A DNA stretch of 23,976 nt from an uncultured Prevotellaceae bacterium. Lineage in GTDB: Bacteria > Bacteroidota > Bacteroidia > Bacteroidales > Bacteroidaceae. The position numbers and the translations under genes are program-made. Location of the stretch: NCBI GenBank assembly GCA_946405695.1, contig CAMJIA010000022.1, positions 1 to 23,976 on the forward strand, in the 5' to 3' direction. Below are positions 21,454-23,976 of this stretch, piece after piece. Numbering within the stretch: position 1 is the first letter of the stretch; the number at the start of each line of letters is the position of its first letter. A model generated the notes under the pieces. It was given only the letters and a program-made list of their open reading frames with translations. It was not told where the DNA came from and ran no database searches.

Positions 21454-21481
21454 ACTAACTTAATAAGACTAACTTCATTAG
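21454..21481. repeat. Imperfect 14-bp tandem repeat before the GH31 gene
   Basis: actaacttaataag (21454-21467) and actaacttcattag (21468-21481) fill almost the whole 32-nt gap between CYTH and GH31. No -7 consensus is seen in the gap, so GH31 is either cotranscribed with the upstream genes or uses an unusual promoter. Confidence 0.55.
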
Positions 21482-21484
21482 ACA

Positions 21485-23659
21485 ATGAAACGACTATTCT
21501 TATCAACTATCATGCTCATTGCCATGCAGTGGGCATGGGCAGAGACCGTACCCTTCGGCAAGGGACAACTGACCGTGAAGTATGTGGCTCGTAATGCCGT
21601 CCGCATCCAGTATGCCACTACCTCCGACGGAGAAGCGTCGGGTACCGTGTTCCCCGACTGGAGCTACGTAAAGGATGACGAAGTAGCACAGCATGACATC
21701 ACTGTGAAGGTTGATGCCAGGCGCCAGCTGCTACAGGTCAAGGACAAGCAGGGGCGTGTTGTTTTTTCTGCTACCCGTCATGACCTGCAGGGCGAGCAGG
21801 CTACGCTAACGTTCAAATCACCTAAGGATGAATACCTCTATGGCCTCGGACAGTTTCAGGACGGCTATACCAATGTGCGTGGCCTGTCGCGCCGTCTGAC
21901 GCAGGTCAACACACAGATTTCCCTGCCTATGCTGCTCTCAAGCAAGGGCTATGGCGTGCTGTGGAACAACTACGGCATGACGGAGTATAACCCTAGCAGC
22001 CTTAGCGTAACGCTGAAGAAAAGTAATGACGATGGGGTGAGTGAGGTTGTCAATGTCACCACCACCGAAGGTGGCAAGAAAGAGATTCGTCAGCGTAACA
22101 TCTTCAGTGCTGAACTGCAGATTGCCAAGGAGGGTGACTATGCCCTGCTGCTCGATGTGGGTCAGAAGATGGCACGTCGCCACGACCTGGAGATTGACGG
22201 CAAGAAGGTGATGGATATGCAGAACCTCTGGCTGCCTCCCACGAGCTCTGCCATCGTGCACCTGAAGGCTGGCAAGCACAAGGTTGCTGCCGAGCTAACG
22301 AAGGACGACAAGCCCGTGCTCTATTATCATATGGTGAAGGATGAGACGACGTTCCGCTCACCCGTAGCCACCAAGGTGGATTACACCGTGTTCATCGGTT
22401 CTCCCGACGAAGTCGTCGCCACCTACCGCGAACTGACGGGTCCCTGTCCGCAGATGCCCTCGTGGGCGCTGGGCTATATCCACTGCCGTGAGCGTTTCCA
22501 CTCGTCCGATGAGATTCTACAGACCGCCAACCGCTTCAAGAAGGAACGTATCCCCGTAGGTATGCTCGTACAAGACTGGCAGTACTGGGGTAAGTATGGC
22601 TGGAACGCCATGCGCTTCGACGAGGACTACTATCCTGACCCCAAGGCACTCACCGACTACCTGCACCACATGGGCATTCGTTTCATGGTCTCTGTGTGGT
22701 CGAAGATGGACAAGAACTCCGAGGTGGGCAAGCAGATGCTCGCCAACAACTACTATATCCCCAATACCGACTGGATAGACTTCTTCAATCCTGATGCCGC
22801 AGCAGCTTATTGGAAGAACTTTGCTGAGCGACTCGTACCGCTAGGCATCGATGCCTGGTGGCAAGATGCTACGGAGCCAGAGAACGATGACCTGGCAGGC
22901 CGTATGGTTAACAATGGTCGCTGGCGTGGTGATGCGGTACGAAACGTCTTCCCCCTGCTCGTCAACAAAACGGTCAGCGAAGGATTACAGGTGTGTGGCA
23001 AGGAGCCAATGATTCTCACCCGTTGCGGATTCCCTGGTATCCAACGCTACGGCATAGCCCTGTGGAGTGGTGATGTGGGAAATGACTGGGAAACGCTGCG
23101 CCGTCAGATTACTGCAGGCTTGGGCGTGCAGGCTGCTGGTATTCCCTGGTGGACGTACGATGCTGGTGGTTTCTTCCGTCCGCAGAACCAGTACACCGAC
23201 CAGGCCTATATCGACCGCATGCTACGCTGGATAGAGCTGTCAGTCTATCTGCCCCTGATGCGTGTTCACGGCTATATGAGTAATACCGAGCCATGGAACT
23301 ATGGCTCGGAGGTACAACAGATCATCACCAATTGCATCAAGGAGCGTGAGGCCCTACGTCCCTATATCGAGGAGTGTGCCCGTCGTGTCAGCACCGAGGG
23401 TTATACCCTGATGCGTCCGCTGGTGTTCGACTTTGCTGACGACCCACAGGCACTGGCCCAGAAGTATGAGTTCATGTTCGGTCCCAAGCTGCTCGTCAGT
23501 CCTGTCACCGAACCCGATGCTACCGAGTGGAAGACCTATCTTCCTAAGACCAAGGGACGCTGGCGCGACCGCCACAGTGGTCAGTACTATGCTAGCGGAC
23601 AGACTGTCACCACACAGATTGACAAGACCTTCATTCCCGTCTTTGAACTGGAACAATGA
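21485..23659 (+). CDS. Secreted GH31-family alpha-glycosidase with inserted PA14-like domain
   Basis: 724 residues. The start gives the signal peptide MKRLFLSTIMLIAMQWAWA. An N-terminal beta-sandwich carries YLYGLGQFQDGYTNVRG (117-133) and LLSSKGYGVLWNNYG. A PA14-like insert spans about 195-290 (IFSAELQIAKEGDYALLLD...KAGKHKVAAEL). The catalytic barrel follows with VGMLVQDWQYWGKYGWN, then DAWWQDATEPE with nucleophile D461, and ALWSGDVGNDW with acid/base D530. The PA14 insert is known from GH31 alpha-xylosidases acting on xyloglucan, so alpha-xylosidase is a good guess; alpha-glucosidase remains possible. It is probably periplasmic. No SusC/SusD pair or other PUL genes are in the window. Confidence 0.9.
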   Translation: MKRLFLSTIMLIAMQWAWAETVPFGKGQLTVKYVARNAVRIQYATTSDGEASGTVFPDWSYVKDDEVAQHDITVKVDARRQLLQVKDKQGRVVFSATRHDLQGEQATLTFKSPKDEYLYGLGQFQDGYTNVRGLSRRLTQVNTQISLPMLLSSKGYGVLWNNYGMTEYNPSSLSVTLKKSNDDGVSEVVNVTTTEGGKKEIRQRNIFSAELQIAKEGDYALLLDVGQKMARRHDLEIDGKKVMDMQNLWLPPTSSAIVHLKAGKHKVAAELTKDDKPVLYYHMVKDETTFRSPVATKVDYTVFIGSPDEVVATYRELTGPCPQMPSWALGYIHCRERFHSSDEILQTANRFKKERIPVGMLVQDWQYWGKYGWNAMRFDEDYYPDPKALTDYLHHMGIRFMVSVWSKMDKNSEVGKQMLANNYYIPNTDWIDFFNPDAAAAYWKNFAERLVPLGIDAWWQDATEPENDDLAGRMVNNGRWRGDAVRNVFPLLVNKTVSEGLQVCGKEPMILTRCGFPGIQRYGIALWSGDVGNDWETLRRQITAGLGVQAAGIPWWTYDAGGFFRPQNQYTDQAYIDRMLRWIELSVYLPLMRVHGYMSNTEPWNYGSEVQQIITNCIKEREALRPYIEECARRVSTEGYTLMRPLVFDFADDPQALAQKYEFMFGPKLLVSPVTEPDATEWKTYLPKTKGRWRDRHSGQYYASGQTVTTQIDKTFIPVFELEQ

Positions 23660-23673
23660 TAGGACAGACAACG

Positions 23674-23712
23674 AAAAAATCCCGAAAGCCTCGCTGGCCT
23701 TCGGGATTTTTT
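23674..23712. terminator. Bidirectional rho-independent terminator
   Basis: aaaaaatcccgaa (23674-23686) pairs with ttcgggatttttt (23700-23712), with further inner pairing of gcc/ggc around the loop. A-run and T-run flank the stem, so it can stop both the GH31 gene and the convergent cupin gene. Confidence 0.9.
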
Positions 23713-23728
23713 GTACTTCTCTTATAGC

Positions 23729-23976
23729 TTACTCCAGTGGAATCTCAGGGTGCTGAACAGCCAGCTGCTCACCTTCCTTCGAGAGATAGAACATGTAGAG
23801 GATGACGTCCTTATCACCGCGGTTCTCGCCGTGGTGGATGGTACCTACCATCTCTACGACGGGCTCGCCCTCATGCACCACCTTCGTCTTACCGTCCTGT
23901 CCGATGATGGTCAGTTCGCCCTGCACCAGTATGCCGTAGTTCATCACGGGATGGTGGTGCCAGCCCAGCTTCTGAC
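23729..23976 (-). CDS. Cupin-domain protein, 5' end outside the window
   Basis: The minus-strand frame is open to the window edge and ends at the stop 23729-23731. The visible ~81 residues begin QKLGWHHHPVMNYGILVQGE, continue with LTIIGQDGKTKVVHEGEPVV and GTIHHGENRGDKDVILYMFY, and end PEIPLE. WHHHP and the later HHGEN are the metal-binding motifs of a small single-domain cupin, with the beta-barrel pattern intact. Enzymatic or sensory role cannot be told. ATG 23944 is internal to the fold and is not the start. It converges on the GH31 gene across a shared terminator. Confidence 0.85.
   Translation of the reverse strand, partial: QKLGWHHHPVMNYGILVQGELTIIGQDGKTKVVHEGEPVVEMVGTIHHGENRGDKDVILYMFYLSKEGEQLAVQHPEIPLE

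Overview
The window looks like chromosomal DNA of a Prevotella/Segatella-type Bacteroidales. Evidence: promoters of the Bacteroidota form TAnnTTTG (for example 6636-6643, 6565-6572, 17844-17851) often only 8-20 nt from the start codon; few Shine-Dalgarno sites; GH127 and GH31 polysaccharide-degrading enzymes with signal peptides; and the block dut / TPR protein / DUF4292 lipoprotein / EnvC-like protein. No rRNA, tRNA, CRISPR array or complete insertion sequence was seen.

Region 1 (about 1-4180) is AT-rich, accessory and decayed. It begins with the 3' end of a DUF4268 gene and a strong hairpin. A compact minus-strand operon follows: a DUF4417 gene, a small MGGNGS-starting protein overlapping it by 20 nt, and a small acidic protein 1 nt downstream. 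The first 35 residues of the DUF4417 reading frame carry what looks like motif IV of a C5-cytosine DNA methyltransferase, suggesting a recombination scar. On the plus strand lies a tiny unit (promoter, short leader ORF, strong terminator) with no gene to control. Next comes an ORF6N-domain gene broken by one in-frame TGA, set among many short repeats: two blocks of 11-bp AAAGGAG repeats about 1.5 kb apart, an 11-bp CATATCGAACT array, a 23-bp tandem duplication with palindromic ends, 22-bp ACACGTAGG repeats, 30-bp palindromic coding repeats and an 18-bp perfect palindrome.

Region 2 (4180-10776) holds a secreted GH127 enzyme and a divergent BASS-family transporter sharing a two-promoter intergenic region, then a two-gene sensor operon. 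Its first gene is a Cache-like/HAMP receptor whose histidine-kinase helix has Asn in place of the phospho-accepting His and no ATPase domain; its second is a complete histidine kinase that overlaps it by 8 nt. A perfect 11-bp inverted repeat straddles the operon promoter.

Region 3 (10769-17783) is housekeeping: dgt (dGTPase) diverges from dut (dUTPase), and dut leads a tightly overlapping set with a TPR protein, a DUF4292 lipoprotein and an EnvC-like coiled-coil protein with a degenerate LytM domain. An ArgE-like M20 deacylase converges on it, overlapping by 29 bp.

Region 4 (17784-23976) runs rightward: an acyl-CoA synthetase, prfB (without programmed frameshift), an unlisted 48-residue membrane protein, a CYTH-domain protein and a secreted GH31 enzyme, closed by a bidirectional terminator. 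A convergent cupin gene runs off the right edge.
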